A stretch of 64,000 nt of DNA, from assembly GCF_000376825.1 (NCBI RefSeq), contig NZ_AQXW01000004.1, positions 1,178,001-1,242,000 on the forward strand, in the 5' to 3' direction. Source of the stretch: Demetria terragena DSM 11295. GTDB lineage: Bacteria; Actinomycetota; Actinomycetes; Actinomycetales; Dermatophilaceae. The translations under genes were made by a program, and so were the position numbers. The notes beneath the pieces are model-generated. The model saw only the letters and a program-made list of their open reading frames with translations, did not search any database and was not told where the DNA came from. Shown here one piece after another: positions 33,518-41,109 of this stretch (positions within the stretch are counted from its first letter, which is position 1; every line of letters begins with the position of its first letter).

Positions 33518-34926
33518 GGTGCCGCCACCTTCCCGGTTCTGCTGACCTCACCGGACGCGAAGCAGACGACGAAGACGTCTGCCCGTTCGAAGAAGCTGAT
33601 CTCTGACTCGTAATAGAAGCACTCCTCGTCCGCACGGGGAGGGAAATCGTCGCGGGGCGGATCGAGCATCTCAAGCGCGGGAAGCATCCGTTCGACGGTC
33701 TGCCTGTCGTCACCGGCCGACACCTCGGAGAACTGTGACCCGCTGATGATCGAGAGCACGCTTGCCAAGACGAAGTATCCGACGGTGACGAACACGACCG
33801 CGCTCGCGACCGCGATCGGCAGCGCGAAAGCCGCTCGGCTGGCCCGCGACCGGACCATCGCGGCGGCGTCCTCGGCAGCGGCGACGTCAGTCGGATGGGA
33901 AGCGCGGTCAACCGACGGTCGTGCGCGCACCGGCAAGGTGAGCGCGACGGAGAATTCGTCTGGACCACGACGGACCTCGAGTTCGCCGTCAAGCATCTCG
34001 GCCCGGTGGCGCAGCCCGTGAAGACCGAATCCCGAAGCTCGCGGGCTCGACGCAGAACCACGGGCCCGGAGCGGGCTGCTCACATGCGCGACGACCGACT
34101 CGTCACCCGTCGCGACGTCGACCGTCACGCGCTCCCCTGGGGCGTGCTTGGCCGCGTTGGTAAGCGTCTCCTGAATCATGCGTGCAACGGCGTTCGATGC
34201 TTCATCGCTGAGCCGGTCGGTGGGGCCGTTATCGAGGTGCGCGTCGACGACCATGCCTGCGTCGCGCGCTCCGGCGATCGCACCCTCGATCGTCGGAGGC
34301 GTCCACCCGGCAAAAGGATCCTCGGAATGCCGCAGCAGACGGACGGCGAGCCCGAGTTCATCGGATGCTTCCGCTGCCGCAGCCCTGATGCTGGCAACCT
34401 GCGCCCTGTCGTCCTCCGAGAGCGACTGCGCCAGCGACAACTGGCCCAGACGAACGGCGATGAGCGTGAGCGAGTGTCCGAGGCCGTCGTGCATCTCTGC
34501 AGCGAGTGCCATTCGCTCTCGCTGGAGGGCAGCGTGGGTTTCACCTGCTTGTCGGCGGGACTCCACTGCGGCCAGTTCCCAGCCGCGCCGCTGGAATTCC
34601 CGTCGCTGGTGCATCGCACGACGACTCATTAGAGGAGCCGCAAGGACCAGGGCCGTCAGGAGGCCGAAGACGAGGCCCAGCACGAGCTCGGCGGCACGCG
34701 GCTCCGGCAGACGCACGGCCACCGCCGTCGCCGTGGATACTCCGAGGACGGCGCGCACCAGCGCATACGGCGTGAGAAGCACCAGGACGATTGCCGCGAT
34801 CGCCACGATGGCCAGGGTCAGCAACGGTGCGTCTGACAGCCAGCGTGTGGACGCGGCCGGGGCGAGGGAAACTAGACCGGCCACGACCGTCTGGCGTCGA
34901 CGTTCGCGAGGGTCTTCATGACTCAT
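33514..34926 (-). CDS. Sensor histidine kinase (HisKA_3) with extra C-terminal membrane domain
   Basis: A 470-residue kinase. The N-terminal half has three to four hydrophobic segments (residues 15-100). The H-box is LAAEMHDGLGHSLTLI (His146), and the ATPase region includes QETLTNAAKHAPGE and GFGLHGLRHRAEML. Unusually, a second part follows the ATPase: another TM (FALPIAVASAVVFVTVGYFV, about 370-395) and an ~80-residue tail with two Cys (EECFYYESE, VVCFASGE) that may be extracytoplasmic. It pairs with the adjacent regulator. Confidence 0.9.
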   Translation of the reverse strand: MSHEDPRERRRQTVVAGLVSLAPAASTRWLSDAPLLTLAIVAIAAIVLVLLTPYALVRAVLGVSTATAVAVRLPEPRAAELVLGLVFGLLTALVLAAPLMSRRAMHQRREFQRRGWELAAVESRRQAGETHAALQRERMALAAEMHDGLGHSLTLIAVRLGQLSLAQSLSEDDRAQVASIRAAAAEASDELGLAVRLLRHSEDPFAGWTPPTIEGAIAGARDAGMVVDAHLDNGPTDRLSDEASNAVARMIQETLTNAAKHAPGERVTVDVATGDESVVAHVSSPLRARGSASSPRASGFGLHGLRHRAEMLDGELEVRRGPDEFSVALTLPVRARPSVDRASHPTDVAAAEDAAAMVRSRASRAAFALPIAVASAVVFVTVGYFVLASVLSIISGSQFSEVSAGDDRQTVERMLPALEMLDPPRDDFPPRADEECFYYESEISFFERADVFVVCFASGEVSRTGKVAAP

Positions 34927-34960
34927 GAATCGAACGTAGTCGAGCGGCCAAGCGCGAGGA

Positions 34961-34976
34961 ACTGACTTTCGTCAGT
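34961..34976. promoter_or_regulatory. ACTGAC-TTTC-GTCAGT dyad between kinase and DedA genes
   Basis: Perfect 6-bp arms with a 4-bp spacer lie in the divergent gap between the two-component system and DedA. This is a likely NarL-type response-regulator site controlling DedA/CDP-alcohol transferase and possibly the kinase operon itself. Confidence 0.55.
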
Positions 34977-35034
34977 GCAACTGCAGGCTTTTGGGAGCAT
35001 CGGAGCGACGATCCGCGAGCCTAGCGTCGACAGC

Positions 35035-35643
35035 ATGATCGATCTGATCCAGGCGCTCCTCGAGCAGGCCGGTGCCCATATCCCCCTCCTGTTGGGGTGC
35101 ACCGCATTGTTTGCCGCCGCCGACTCGGCCCTTGGCATCGGCGCGATCGCACCGGGCGAGACCGGGCTCGTTCTGGTGGCTGTGGCGCTGGCTGACCGTA
35201 CGGAGTTTGTCCTGCTCGCGGTCGTCGCCGCTGCGCTGGGTGCCTTCATCGGCGATCACGTGGGCTTCGTCGTCGGCCGTCGTCTCGGCCCGCGGCTCGG
35301 AGAGACCACGATGATTCGACGGCTCGGCGTCGATCGCTGGGACAGAGCGCGCGACCAGGTCGCCGGGAACTGGGTGGCGGTGCTCGTCGCGCGGCTCCTC
35401 CCCGGAATCCGCACGTTCGTCCCGGCCGCGGCGGGCGCTTCGACGATGACGTACGCGCGTTTCGCGTGGGTGTGTGCCCTGGCGGCGCTGGTCTGGGCCG
35501 CGATATGGATCGCAGGAGGAGCGATCGTCGGAGCGGCGCTTCTCGAACTCGCCGAGCGATACTCGCTCGCCTTCGCCGCGGTCGCGGTCGCGGCTGCCGC
35601 GGGCTGGCTTCTGCTGAGGCGCACGAAGGCGAGTCGAGTGTGA
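35035..35643 (+). CDS. DedA/SNARE-associated family membrane protein
   Basis: A 202-residue polytopic protein of the DedA (VTT-domain) family, implicated in lipid flipping and envelope homeostasis. It shows GALGAFIGDHVGFVVGRRLG-type spacing, here AALGAFIGDHVGFVVGRRLG, and VLVARLLPGIRTFVPAAAG. Four to five TMs are visible. The ATG at 35035 (MIDLIQALLEQAG) matches the family N-terminus better than 34975. It overlaps the CDP-alcohol transferase by 4 bp. Confidence 0.87.
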   Translation: MIDLIQALLEQAGAHIPLLLGCTALFAAADSALGIGAIAPGETGLVLVAVALADRTEFVLLAVVAAALGAFIGDHVGFVVGRRLGPRLGETTMIRRLGVDRWDRARDQVAGNWVAVLVARLLPGIRTFVPAAAGASTMTYARFAWVCALAALVWAAIWIAGGAIVGAALLELAERYSLAFAAVAVAAAAGWLLLRRTKASRV

Positions 35644-36209
35644 CCGATGGTTCGACGAAAGGGCGGCGTGCCCGGTGGGCGACGATTCCGAACGCGGTCA
35701 CTCTCCTGCGCCTTGCCCTGGTGGCCCCTATCGCGATTCTGATCGTCGACCATGCACATGCGAACCTCACGGTCGTTCTGCTGGCCGCTTTCGGAGCCAG
35801 CGATTGGGTAGACGGATACCTCGCGCGCAGACTCGATCAGGCCAGCAGAATCGGGGAGATACTCGACCCGATCGCAGATCGCGTCGGTATTGCGGCGATC
35901 GTGCTCGCCCTTGTCATCTCCGGCCATCTGCACATCTGGACGGTGTTGCTCATCGCCGTCGTGGACGTCTCAGTCATGGTCATCTACCTGATCACGCATC
36001 CGGCCCGTGCGCCTGAGGTGTCGTGGCTCGGGAAGATCCGAACCGCCGTACTCATGTCGGGCATCACGCTCGTCGCGCTCGGTCTGCTGCCGGGTCTTCG
36101 CCTCGTCGGAGCCGCAGGCGCGGTTGTATGCACAGTCGGTGCGCTTCTCCACTACGCAGCCGGACTCGGATATTTGAAGTCACTCGCCCAGGGCATCGGC
36201 AGCAGATGA
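35640..36209 (+). CDS. CDP-alcohol phosphatidyltransferase family protein
   Basis: A 189-residue integral membrane transferase. The CDP-OH-P signature is complete: DWVDGYLARR followed by GEILDPIADR (about 45-72), the metal and CDP-lipid binding Asp residues. It makes a phospholipid such as a phosphatidylglycerophosphate-type product; the exact alcohol is unknown. The GTG at 35640 overlaps the DedA stop (GTGA). Together with DedA and the two-component system it suggests an envelope-stress response carried in the large R1-R2 cassette. Confidence 0.88.
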   Translation: MTDGSTKGRRARWATIPNAVTLLRLALVAPIAILIVDHAHANLTVVLLAAFGASDWVDGYLARRLDQASRIGEILDPIADRVGIAAIVLALVISGHLHIWTVLLIAVVDVSVMVIYLITHPARAPEVSWLGKIRTAVLMSGITLVALGLLPGLRLVGAAGAVVCTVGALLHYAAGLGYLKSLAQGIGSR

Positions 36210-36535
36210 ACGGGGTTCAACGTTCGTGGCGGCACTCGGTGCCATGCCTCGTTCAACTGCCGTCCGGTGCGAATTGCCGGGTGCTCACGGGCCACCCCTG
36301 CATGCGTCACGGCGGGAACGATCGCCGATGATCTACAGAACGCGGCGCAGGTCGTCCAGATACTGCTGATCAAGGACCACCCGAACGAAGCTCGAGGCGA
36401 CGACGCTCGACGACGGCACGCACGAGCAACAGCACACGCTCCTGCCGATGTCGCCCCGCGAGGACTGGGCGGCAGCGTCGCCGGAGTTCAGGGACGGCGG
36501 CAACCTCAAGGACGCAAGAGACTTCAGTCGATGAG
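36210..36535. other. Intergenic stretch without recognised gene
   Basis: The 326 bp between the CDP-alcohol transferase and the PIN toxin have short frames only and no strong hairpin. A GTTCAACGTT near 36211 faintly resembles the ychF end in opposite orientation, which I do not count as a site. Confidence 0.4.
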
Positions 36536-36955
36536 TCAGACCAGCAGAAGCGTCTCCACGGCCTGACCGGTGACCTCGGCGATGAGATCGAAGTCCTTGT
36601 CAACGGCCAGGACCGTCAGCCCGGCCTTCTCCGCGGTAGCTGCGATGAGCAGATCCGGGATGGACGGAGCGCGGTGCTGGCCACGGTCGGCAAGGAGCAT
36701 CTGCACCTCGAAGGCGCGGTCCTCCATCGCGGGCGTGAGGTGCTCGATCGGCATGAGCGACAGCGGTGGAAGCCCGAACGTCTCGCGACCTACTTGACCC
36801 GAGCGGGCGGAGAAGCCAAGTTCAAGCCGCGTTACCGCCGAAAGACGCATCAGCCCACGCTCGATGCGCGAGTTCCACTCGGCAATGCTCGCCGCCTGGC
36901 CCGCCTGCATGCGCACGTATGCCGACTTGTCGACCAGCCAGTTCGTCACCGCCAC
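36536..36955 (-). CDS. PIN-domain toxin (VapC family)
   Basis: A 139-residue PIN ribonuclease. The first Asp is in [10 protein letters not shown] (residue 9), a Glu in VTRLELGFS, a third acid in [15 protein letters not shown] and a fourth in [13 protein letters not shown]. The set is complete, so the toxin is probably active. It overlaps the ribbon-helix-helix antitoxin by 10 bp and is the last module of the R1-R2 cassette. Confidence 0.9.
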   Translation of the reverse strand: MAVTNWLVDKSAYVRMQAGQAASIAEWNSRIERGLMRLSAVTRLELGFSARSGQVGRETFGLPPLSLMPIEHLTPAMEDRAFEVQMLLADRGQHRAPSIPDLLIAATAEKAGLTVLAVDKDFDLIAEVTGQAVETLLLV

Positions 36956-37170
36956 GCGGCATCCATCACGTCCGGATCGGCGAGGTCTCCGAAGGCCGCC
37001 GCCGAGCGACGCCAGTCATCGGCCGCGACCGTCGCGGCGACCGGAGTCGAGGCGTCCTGCTCCAGTCGCCGACGAAGGAACTCGTTGCGCGAGAGCCCTA
37101 GCGCCGCCGCCTCACCATCGATGCGCTCGACAGCAGCCTCACTCAGTCCACGGATCAGCACGTTCGCCAT
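36946..37170 (-). CDS. Ribbon-helix-helix antitoxin (FitA/VapB type)
   Basis: A 74-residue antitoxin. [20 protein letters not shown] and [16 protein letters not shown] give the RHH fold. The C-terminal [19 protein letters not shown] is the probable toxin-binding tail. The start at 37170 is chosen over 37188 by family N-terminus. A 16-bp perfect palindrome sits upstream. Confidence 0.88.
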   Translation of the reverse strand: MANVLIRGLSEAAVERIDGEAAALGLSRNEFLRRRLEQDASTPVAATVAADDWRRSAAAFGDLADPDVMDAAWR

Positions 37171-37190
37171 CGTGACCACCTCCATCAAGA

Positions 37191-37206
37191 TGATATCGCG
37201 ATATCA
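37191..37206. promoter_or_regulatory. Perfect palindrome TGATATCGCGATATCA, TA operator
   Basis: A 16-bp perfect palindrome lies 20 bp upstream of the antitoxin ATG, where FitAB/VapBC complexes typically bind. Confidence 0.7.
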
Positions 37207-37405
37207 CGTGAGGGGTCGAGCGCCGCCCGACCAGCTTGCACCAGATCGACCTGACTGATCGGGCGGTGGCGGTCAACCCCGGTCGGTACATCGGATAGGT
37301 CCACGGCACGGAGATCACTTGAGCCAACGGAAAGCCATTGTCGCTCACTGCCCCGGTCTGACACACCGCCCGCGGCGTGAGGTCCGCAGGTTGAGGGGCC
37401 GACGA

Positions 37406-37438
37406 CTAAACGTTAAACCGAAACTCCACCGCATTCCA
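37406..37438 (-). repeat. ychF-end repeat R2
   Basis: It encodes ..WNAVEFRFNV then TAG on the minus strand. The core is ACGTTAAACCGAAACTCCACC. A partial second copy, AGGTTGAGGGGCCG, precedes it at 37388. The stretch beyond the core (CCAGTACATATGACCATCTG) resembles the one beside R6. Confidence 0.85.
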
Positions 37439-37469
37439 GTACATATGACCATCTGATCTGTGCCGGGAA

Positions 37470-38021
37470 TCAGACCTCCCGGTGCCAGCCGCTGGCCGCC
37501 CAGACGAACACGATCCGCCGATGACGGCGGTCCCGCGAACCTTGCCAGAACTCAACGCGGTCCGGCACAACGCGCCAGAGCTTCCAGTCGGCCGGATCCA
37601 CGCCGCGTTGTGCCGCTTCGCTTCTGGCGCGGAGATCTGCGAGGCACTCTTCACTCGATGCTTCGACCACGAGGCCTCGAACCCGAACCGATCGGACAAG
37701 TGGCTGCCACCAGAAGGTCAGCGCGGCGTGCGGACTCTCAGCAAGCTGCTCGCCCTTCGCGCTCGATCCCGTGCTGGCGAACGCCCACCCACGTGCATCG
37801 ACGTCCTTCAGCACGAGGACTCGCGCATCAGGTACGCCGTTCGCATCAACCGTCGACACCGTCATCGCATGCGGCTCTGGCACGCCTGCACGACACGCGA
37901 GGTCAAGCCACTCCAGGAACAGTGCGACCCAATCGCCCGGCAAGTCGTCGAGATCGAGCGGTGGCGCATCTCCCGACAGCGACGGCATGGCTCGAAGGAG
38001 CGACTTGGTCTCGTCGCTCAT
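37470..38021 (-). CDS. Pyridoxamine 5'-phosphate oxidase-like flavoprotein
   Basis: A 183-residue PNPOx-fold protein. PHAMTVSTVDANGVPDARVLVLKDVDARG, VTFWWQP-like ALTFWWQPLVRSVRVRG, and the terminal VEFWQGSRDRRH are characteristic of PdxH relatives. It is shorter than classical PdxH (about 210). It may oxidise PNP/PMP with FMN or another flavin substrate. Its ATG overlaps the stop of the HigA-like antitoxin (ATGA), so it is co-translated with a toxin-antitoxin pair. Confidence 0.85.
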   Translation of the reverse strand: MSDETKSLLRAMPSLSGDAPPLDLDDLPGDWVALFLEWLDLACRAGVPEPHAMTVSTVDANGVPDARVLVLKDVDARGWAFASTGSSAKGEQLAESPHAALTFWWQPLVRSVRVRGLVVEASSEECLADLRARSEAAQRGVDPADWKLWRVVPDRVEFWQGSRDRRHRRIVFVWAASGWHREV

Positions 38022-38320
38022 GCGGACCTGAGGGGCGCGATCGCGGCGATCTGCTCCCCGGCCCGTTCCTCGGCCCGGTCGAGGTCGTAGTGACTCTGCA
38101 GGTTGATCCAGAACTCCGCCGAGGTGCCGAAGTACTTCGCGAGCCGCAAAGCAGTGTCCGCGGTGATCCCGCGCTTGCCGTGCACGATCTCGTTGATCCG
38201 CCGGGGCGGGACGCCGATCGACACGGCGACCTTGTGCTGCGTGATGCCGAATCCCCCGATGAAGTCCTCCATGAGGACTTCCCCTGGGTGGATAGGCTCG
38301 ATCTTGTTAGTGATAGTCAA
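38018..38320 (-). CDS. HigA-type antitoxin
   Basis: A 100-residue XRE-family antitoxin. [61 protein letters not shown] and [14 protein letters not shown] match HigA/VapI. The TTG at 38320 lies inside the end of the toxin frame (14-bp overlap), as is usual for HigBA order toxin-antitoxin. The upstream extension is out of family. Confidence 0.9.
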   Translation of the reverse strand: MTITNKIEPIHPGEVLMEDFIGGFGITQHKVAVSIGVPPRRINEIVHGKRGITADTALRLAKYFGTSAEFWINLQSHYDLDRAEERAGEQIAAIAPLRSA

Positions 38321-38584
38321 CGATCTCCACCTCCTCCGGACCGGCGTCCGTCCACACGAAGCAGATCCGCCACTGGTCGTTGATCCTGATGCTGTTCTGA
38401 CCGGCGCGGTCACCTTTCAGTACTTCGAGCCGGTTGCCTGGCGGGACGCGGAGGTCGTCGAGCACCTCCGCGGATCCCACCTGACGAAACTTGCGGAGCG
38501 CTGTCCGATGGATCCGAGGGTCGAACGCACGCGCTCGCGACGCCACAGCCGTTCGGTGTCTTTGCTCCCGAACGATCTGATCAC
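38307..38584 (-). pseudogene. higB-like toxin, frameshifted near the N-terminus
   Basis: The C-terminal part is an excellent HigB/RelE toxin: [55 protein letters not shown]. The expected N-terminus is present in another frame, GTG at 38584 giving [20 protein letters not shown]. At about 38524-38528 the frames part: VRS should be followed by one residue and DPR, but four bases appear missing (TCG-ACC where TCG-NNN-GACC is expected). As written the toxin would be inactive or start internally at 38546. Confidence 0.75.
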
Positions 38585-38592
38585 GCGATCAG
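38577..38592. promoter_or_regulatory. CTGATC-ACGC-GATCAG operator at the higB start
   Basis: A perfect 6-bp-arm dyad overlaps the GTG of the toxin frame. A TATATC box on the minus strand sits just upstream (38594-38599), consistent with autoregulation by HigA. Confidence 0.55.
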
Positions 38593-38617
38593 GATATAAC
38601 GCAACGCGTCAATAACG

Positions 38618-38649
38618 CTAGGCGTCAAACCGGAAGTCCACCACGTTCA
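38618..38649 (-). repeat. ychF-end repeat R3
   Basis: It encodes NVVDFRFDA then TAG on the minus strand. The core GGCGTCAAACCGGAAGTCC is followed by ACCACGTTCA, so the right dyad arm is degenerate. Confidence 0.8.
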
Positions 38650-38671
38650 GTAGCCGATTAGCCTATGGGAG

Positions 38672-38986
38672 CTACAGACTCATCACCAGGCGCAGGGCAG
38701 CATCGACAGCGCGCAACTCGTCGAAGCCGAGGTGTCCGACGTGCTTACCGAGACGGTTCGGGTCGACGGCACTCACCTGCTCGGCAAGCACCTTCGTGCG
38801 TCGACCGTCGATCTCGATCTCTGGACGAAACGAGGCCGACCGTGCCGACGTCGAGGTCGGAGCCACCAGCCACGTCGAGAGCATCGATAGGTCCTCGGCC
38901 TGCACAACCACGGCGTATCGCTTCCCTGCCTGCTCGTGGCCTTGTGCGTTTCGAGGAGCGTTGAGACCGAAGACGTCACCACGCAC
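38672..38986 (-). CDS. MazF/PemK-type endoribonuclease toxin
   Basis: A 104-residue CcdB/PemK-like toxin. VRGDVFGLNAPRNAQGHEQAGKRYAVVVQ (start, substrate loop), STWLVAPTSTSAR, FRPEIEIDGRRTKVLAEQ and VSAVDPNRLGKHVGHL match MazF. The GTG at 38986 is set by the family N-terminus (VRGDVF). It overlaps the antitoxin by 11 bp. The frame looks intact. Confidence 0.9.
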   Translation of the reverse strand: MRGDVFGLNAPRNAQGHEQAGKRYAVVVQAEDLSMLSTWLVAPTSTSARSASFRPEIEIDGRRTKVLAEQVSAVDPNRLGKHVGHLGFDELRAVDAALRLVMSL

Positions 38987-39209
38987 GCAACGACTCCATG
39001 TCGCGCAACACCTCAGCCGCTTCAGCCCGGTCGTGCTCGTCGGCAGCGAGCGCACCGGCCTCCGCACGCAACCGAGCCTTCGCATGACGCTCAGCCGCTG
39101 CAATGAGCGCATCGCGCACAACTCGCGACACCGGCGTTCCGTCGGCAGTCAACTCGTTGAGCGCGAGTCGCGCGTCGTCGTCAGGGCGAAAGGAGATCGT
39201 TGCAGCCAT
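38976..39209 (-). CDS. Ribbon-helix-helix antitoxin of MazF-like toxin
   Basis: A 77-residue antitoxin. MAATISFRPDDDARLALNEL and TPVSRVVRDALIAAAERH form an RHH domain. The acidic LAADEHDRAEAAEVLRDMESL tail probably inhibits the toxin. The ATG at 39209 is preceded by a region with a weak TGTC/GACA dyad. Confidence 0.85.
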   Translation of the reverse strand: MAATISFRPDDDARLALNELTADGTPVSRVVRDALIAAAERHAKARLRAEAGALAADEHDRAEAAEVLRDMESLRAW

Positions 39210-39239
39210 GGTGAGATTGTCACACAAACTGTAAGACAC

Positions 39240-39696
39240 TCACTAGGATCGTCGCCGATGCTAACCGCACCCAACGCGTCCAGTCCTCCTGCGGGCGGTA
39301 GCCCATCGACTCCCACGCGCCTTAACCCAGGGCGTTGTCCGACAGAACCATGGCGTCGAAACGAATGGCCCCGAGCGAACGCAACCGTTCTTCCGCCACT
39401 CCCACCAGCCGCCGCCCGATTCCCCGACCGCGCGAGTCCGGGTCCACCGCCAGGCGGTACAGGTGTGCACGCCAGCCGTCCCACCCAGCGATGACCGTCC
39501 CGACGATTGCGCCGTCCAACTCGGCCACCACCAGTGAATCCGGGTCACGGCGCAGCAGGTTCTCGACCAACTCTGCGTCGTCGCCGGGGCGGGCCGCGTT
39601 CTCCCCCGCCAGCGCCCAGAACTGGATAAGCGCAGGAACATCCTCCTCGCTGGCCGTCCGAACGATCGACGCGGCATGACTGCTCGAACGGCTCAC
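39240..39696 (-). pseudogene. GNAT acetyltransferase interrupted by a TAA codon
   Basis: The frame from 39696 gives a normal GNAT start and core: SIVRTASEEDVPALIQFW, VAELDGAIVGTVIAGW, LYRLAVDPDSRGRGIGRRLV. It reaches the conserved MVLSDNALG and then meets TAA (39322-39324). Reading through, the same frame continues with the expected C-terminus GAWESMGYRPQEDWTRWVR, so a nonsense change has removed about 19 residues including the last strand. Function is doubtful. The read-through frame has no early stop, so the 39240 limit is approximate. Confidence 0.75.
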
Positions 39697-39723
39697 GCGA
39701 CTACCTGCGGCGTGATCGCAGCG

Positions 39724-39755
39724 CTAGACGTTAAATCGGAACTCCACCGAGTTCC
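39724..39755 (-). repeat. ychF-end repeat R4
   Basis: It encodes NSVEFRFNV then TAG. It carries the perfect dyad GGAACTC-CACC-GAGTTCC at 39738-39755 and is 29/32 identical to R5. Confidence 0.88.
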
Positions 39756-39778
39756 GGCACGGACCAACCTCTCAATGA

Positions 39779-40366
39779 TCACCACGCGCGACCGCGCAGG
39801 TCGACCTCACCGTCCGGCCAGGAAGCAAGCCGGTATCCGACCGGCAGGACGAGCAGCGGCTGCCCTGGCGGGTCGGAAACTGACTGTCCGGCGCGGTTGA
39901 TCGAACGCTCCGCAGCAGAGATTCGAGTCCACCCGCACGCGATGTAGAAAGCGACCACTTCCTCGCGACAACCGAGATAGCCGAACGCAATGCCAGCCGC
40001 ATCCGCCATCGTCTCTGCCACACGGTTCATCAGAGCCTCGCCCAGTCGCCTGCCTCGCGCATGGTCCGAGATCAACACTCCGCCCACGCCTGCAATAGCA
40101 AGCTCACGACCGCCGACGCCTATAGCGCGTCGCGCCCAGCCGACATGGCCGACAACCTCGTCCTCTTGCCGAGCGATGACATGGAGGTCATGCGGAGCAT
40201 AGCCATATGGCAAGTCCGGGTCCCACTCCCCGAAACCCTGCTGGTACTCGGCGTCGAACAATCGGCGAAGCCTTGCGACGTCGCCTGCTGTCAGCTCCGT
40301 GTGTGCAACGACGTCGATCGCCATCTGAGCCAGCTTGCCTTCGGTCTGCTCGCTTCGTCGCGTCAT
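39779..40366 (-). CDS. GNAT acetyltransferase resembling AAC(2')-I
   Basis: A 195-residue GNAT. HDLHVIARQEDEVVGHVGW, IAGVGGVLISDHARGRRLGE, ALMNRVAETM and FYIACGWTRISAAERS give the fold. The C-terminal LLVLPVGYRLASWPDG and LRGRAW endings resemble aminoglycoside 2'-N-acetyltransferases of mycobacteria, but similarity by eye is moderate. Its ATG overlaps the RelE toxin stop by 4 bp, so it is part of a three-gene antitoxin-toxin-GNAT operon filling the R4-R5 cassette. Confidence 0.8.
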   Translation of the reverse strand: MTRRSEQTEGKLAQMAIDVVAHTELTAGDVARLRRLFDAEYQQGFGEWDPDLPYGYAPHDLHVIARQEDEVVGHVGWARRAIGVGGRELAIAGVGGVLISDHARGRRLGEALMNRVAETMADAAGIAFGYLGCREEVVAFYIACGWTRISAAERSINRAGQSVSDPPGQPLLVLPVGYRLASWPDGEVDLRGRAW

Positions 40367-40620
40367 CGATAGACCTCCCGGCGGTGACCGACTCGCAGCA
40401 CCAGGACTACAAGCTCATCATCCTGGATGTCGTAGACGATCCGGTAGTCGCCGACGCGAATGCGGAGCTCGCCGTCACCGCCGCTCAGCTGCAGACTTCC
40501 CGGCGGACGTGGATCTTCTGCGAGCTCTTGGATCGCAGTCTTCAGGCGTGCAGCAACCTGCGGATGAAGCCCACGGAAGGTTTTCGCGGCTCCCCGCGCG
40601 ATGATGATCCGGTACGTCAC
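40363..40620 (-). CDS. RelE-family toxin
   Basis: An 85-residue RelE/ParE-superfamily toxin. TYRIIIARGAAKTFRGLHPQ, VAARLKTAIQELAEDPRPPG, LRIRVGDYRIVYDIQDDEL and VLRVGHRREVYR are diagnostic of RelE, an mRNA interferase acting on the ribosome. It has a GTG start 12 bp after the antitoxin stop. It is followed directly by the GNAT. Confidence 0.92.
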   Translation of the reverse strand: MTYRIIIARGAAKTFRGLHPQVAARLKTAIQELAEDPRPPGSLQLSGGDGELRIRVGDYRIVYDIQDDELVVLVLRVGHRREVYR

Positions 40621-40632
40621 GTCAGTCCGGGA

Positions 40633-40875
40633 TCAAAGCCCAAGCTCTTCCATCAGATCTTCGAAAGGAATACCAGGCTCCTCGCGCGCTTCCGCTGCCG
40701 CGCGGATGTCAGCCTGGTCCTCCAAGGCCTGCACGGCACGGTCGAAGAACTCGGGCGACACGACGACAGCCCGACGACCCGCACCGCGGGAGGTGATCTC
40801 GACAGGCTCACGCTGCGCAGCGGCGATGTAGTCGCTCTGCTGGCTACGGAACTGGGAAAGAGTCGCTGAAGGCAT
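40633..40875 (-). CDS. Phd/YefM-type antitoxin of RelE toxin
   Basis: An 80-residue antitoxin. MPSATLSQFRSQQSDYIAAA, EPVEITSRGAGRRAVVVSPEF and a C-terminal helix ending GIPFEDLMEELGL match the Phd/YefM family. A 24-bp palindrome precedes it, presumably its operator. Confidence 0.87.
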   Translation of the reverse strand: MPSATLSQFRSQQSDYIAAAQREPVEITSRGAGRRAVVVSPEFFDRAVQALEDQADIRAAAEAREEPGIPFEDLMEELGL

Positions 40876-40883
40876 GTGTCAAT

Positions 40884-40907
40884 CGTACTACTTGTACAAG
40901 TTGTACG
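40884..40907. promoter_or_regulatory. 24-bp near-perfect palindrome, TA operator
   Basis: The core ACTTGTACAAGT (40890-40901) is perfect and is flanked by CGTAC and GTACG, with one mismatched pair. It lies 9 bp upstream of the antitoxin ATG. A TTGTACAA core is typical of YefM/Phd-family operators. Confidence 0.7.
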
Positions 40908-40950
40908 CAACGGTCGCGCATGCCCTCGAGGGACTCAGGAGTCACCCCAG

Positions 40951-41001
40951 AGGTTGAACCGGAACGCGACTACACGTTGAAACGGAACTCCACCGAGTTC
41001 C
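40951..41001 (-). repeat. ychF-end repeat R5 with duplicated half-site
   Basis: R5b (40970-41001) encodes NSVEFRFNV then TAG and has the perfect dyad GGAACTC-CACC-GAGTTCC (40984-41001). R5a (40951-40969), AGGTTGAACCGGAACGC, is a partial copy offset by exactly 23 bp. Confidence 0.88.
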
Positions 41002-41109
41002 TATACCGAGCAACCTCTGCCGCGTCGTCTGAACGCAGAGCGTCGTGAGCCGAGCTCAACGTCCAGTCGCGGGCCGCAAGGAGTCCCTCGACGTGATTCC
41101 AGAGGAGCC

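Noticed and set aside
36205-36235. GTTCAACGTT resembling the ychF end in the opposite orientation
   Set aside because: Only about ten bases match and the VEFRF part is absent; probably chance in GC-rich sequence.
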